NCBI GenBank assembly: GCA_017470045.1
Contig: JAFUFG010000001.1
Coordinates: 73,885 to 137,884, forward strand
Reading direction: 5' to 3'
Origin: Bacilli bacterium
GTDB taxonomy: Bacteria; Bacillota_I; Bacilli_A; RF39; UBA660
Length of the DNA: 64,000 nt
Below the pieces are notes generated by a model. It saw only the letters and a list, made by a program, of their open reading frames with translations. It was not told where the DNA came from and made no database searches. The translations under genes were made by a program, and so were the position numbers. Position 1 is the first letter of the stretch. Each line of letters begins with the position of its first letter. Shown here in pieces: positions 61,921-64,000 of the stretch.

Positions 61921-64000
61921 GGCCGATAAGCGTATGAGCAATATTAGAGATAAAATAACTAAGTCAAAAGACATGTTATACTCTGATATTTATTATAACG
62001 ATAATTTAGCCTCTGAAGAAATAAAGAGACTTAAAAATAGAGTAAACGATGCAATAGAGAAGATTAGTAATAATAATATAGCTTCAACAGGAGTAAATAA
62101 TATTTCTGTATTATATACTAAGGCTACTAATATGGCAAATAAAGCTAATAATGATCTTATTGATGAACTTAATAAAGTTTTATCTGATAAGAATACAATG
62201 AATAATTTATTTGCTATTTATTCTCAGAATACATTAGTTAGAGACTTAGATAAAGAAATAGATATGGTGTGTAAGTACATGCCTAAATTAGATGACGCTT
62301 TAGATACACGTAGAGAATGTGTATTATCTGCTGATCATTTCTCTAAGAATACTATTGTTATTAAATCTGCTAAAGGCACTGATACAGATGATGCATCTAT
62401 TCAAAACAATATAGATACATTAAGAAAGAAATATAATATAGATAAATTATTAGATAACGATATTTATAGACCAACTGATAAATATGGTGAGGCTTTTGTA
62501 TATATCGTTCCATATAAGAAGGCTATTACAGCATTATTACAAGCTCAGTATGCTACTAATAATGGTTATTCAAATCCTGATTTTATTAATGGACCTAGTG
62601 GTGTACTAGAATCAGCTATTGATAATGTAATGGAAAATAATACTGAAGAAATCAATATTAAACCTATTACTGAAGCTGCATCTGAAGGTGTAGATGATAT
62701 GTCTAAACGTATGAAGATGGATGCTAAATCCAAAGAATTTGTACAAGAATGTATTAAAGACATATCTAATATCAAAATAGAGATTAATAGAAGTCGTATA
62801 ATTGAATCGGCTATTAGGGATAAAGTTAAGATAATGCGTATCTTTAGTGAGAATGCTAGTTTATTTTTTAATGAAGCTGAAGATAAACCAAGAAACGCTA
62901 AAACCACTAGTATATTTGGTAATGGTGAATATAAAGATAAATTTTATTCTGCAGCAAATGATCCTAATAGCATGACTGCTGATGGTGTTACTCTTTTAAA
63001 TAAAGATGGAAAACGTACTAAAAAAGAAACAGAAGTTAAAGTACCTGGGTGTGTTGTAAAAGTATTACCACATGATATGGTAAAACCATTATACATAGAT
63101 GATATTTGTATAGGATATTTCTATATTGAGTGTGATAGAAAGATGAGTTTAGAACAAACTAATCTTACTTCTACTCTTGGCGGTATAAGACCTGGTGGAG
63201 CTTATAAAGGAACATTTGATTTACAAAAGAATACGAATAACGAATTTGCTGCTATTAAACAGATTGCTAATGCTATTAGCCAGAAAATAGATGCTGCTTT
63301 TGTAAACGCTAATCAAGATTTATCTAAAGAGATTTATGCAATTTTGAAATACAATACATCTGTTGATGCTACTGGTAAAATTAGTAGAATTAAAGTTACA
63401 TTTATCCCTCCTGAAGATATTGAACATTGTTTCTTTGATCAAGATAAAGAGTCTAAGAGAGGGATATCTGGGCTTAGTAGATCATTGCTTCCAGCTAAAC
63501 TGTATAGCTGTCTATATATTTCTAACACCATTCTTTCTCTTACCAGAGGATTTGATAAGAGAGTGTATTATGTAAAACAAACTGTAGACACCAATGTAGC
63601 TGGAGTATTGATGAATGTAATAAACCAGATTCAAAGATCTAATTATAATATTAGACAGATAGAGTCTATGTCAAATGTGTTAAATATGATCGGTAGATTC
63701 AATGATCTGGTTATTCCTAGAAACAGTAGTGGTGAAGCTCCAATTGAATTTGAAGTTATGCCTGGTCAACAAATAGAAGTTAAATCTGATTTAATGAATA
63801 TGCTGGAAGAATTAGCTGTTAATGCTACTGATGTACCATTAGAATTAATTCAGATGAGAAACTCTCCTGAATACGCTACACATCTTACTATGACTAATAC
63901 TAAATTCTTACAGAAAGTTTATAATAAACAGTCTATAACAGAAAAGATGTTTAGTCGTATAATTTCAAAGATTTATAATTATGAATTTAATGACGATAAC
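61921..64000 (+). CDS. Portal protein, gp20-like, cut by window edge
   Basis: 693 codons visible, still open. The first 300 residues are helical and polar. The portal core follows: VYYVKQTVDTNVAG (wing strand), then a stem/crown region with DVPLELIQMRNSPEYATHLTMTN, typical of T4-type portals. An internal ITE-A site near residue 250 resembles the prohead-protease sites. The portal forms the dodecameric vertex that the terminase docks on. GTAAGGAGGG start. Confidence 0.8.

Overview
The window looks like part of a large, AT-rich, contractile-tailed (T4-like) bacteriophage of a Gram-positive-type host. Genes lie in blocks on both strands, most starts follow AGGAGG-type ribosome binding sites, and TAA, TAG and TGA all serve as stops (standard code). 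Recognisable virion genes are a gp25-like baseplate protein, a large terminase, a gp21-type prohead protease, tail sheath, tail tube and a partial gp20-like portal. Replication and expression genes are a family B DNA polymerase split in two, an SbcC/gp46-like ATPase, a UvsW-like helicase and two pieces of a multisubunit RNA polymerase beta' subunit. I see no tRNA, major capsid protein, tape measure or beta subunit.

Layout. 0-5.9 kb, minus strand: a transglutaminase-like protein (partial), a 786-residue protein with four domains, and an apparent TIGR-Tas locus. The last consists of an IS110/Nop-like protein gene and about 47 units of about 18 bp in which two repeat types strictly alternate, so the full period is about 36 bp. 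6-23 kb, mostly plus: gp25-like protein, frameshifting tail chaperone pair, RNAP beta' N-terminal part (intron), small genes, gp46-like ATPase, DNA polymerase N-terminal half, a beta-helix structural protein on the minus strand. 23-29 kb: probable internal head proteins, three of which share an N-terminal module. 29-41 kb: small genes, DNA polymerase C-terminal half (intron with HNH endonuclease), zinc-motif HNH protein, RNAP beta' C-terminal part, helicase. 41-45 kb, minus: a probable internal protein and the terminase, itself interrupted by an intron. 45-50.7 kb: accessory genes (duplicated gene pairs, lipoprotein, deoxyribosyltransferase-like protein, HicB-like protein, ABC-type ATPase). 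51-64 kb: prohead protease, acidic core/scaffold candidates, sheath, tube, portal.

Three themes tie the window together. (1) A compact alternating-repeat array beside a Nop/IS110-like gene fits the RNA-guided TIGR-Tas family, in a TasA-like form without a nuclease. (2) A gp21-type protease is present, and Glu-Ser/Gly sites resembling its T4 specificity recur in candidate internal proteins. In the 786-residue protein three such sites fall between the four domains, which suggests a polyprotein matured in the head, possibly to be delivered with the DNA. (3) Self-splicing introns interrupt the catalytic motifs of RNAP, DNA polymerase and terminase; the exon joins restore the conserved motifs. Most transcription units end in near-perfect palindromes, many centred on CATATG.
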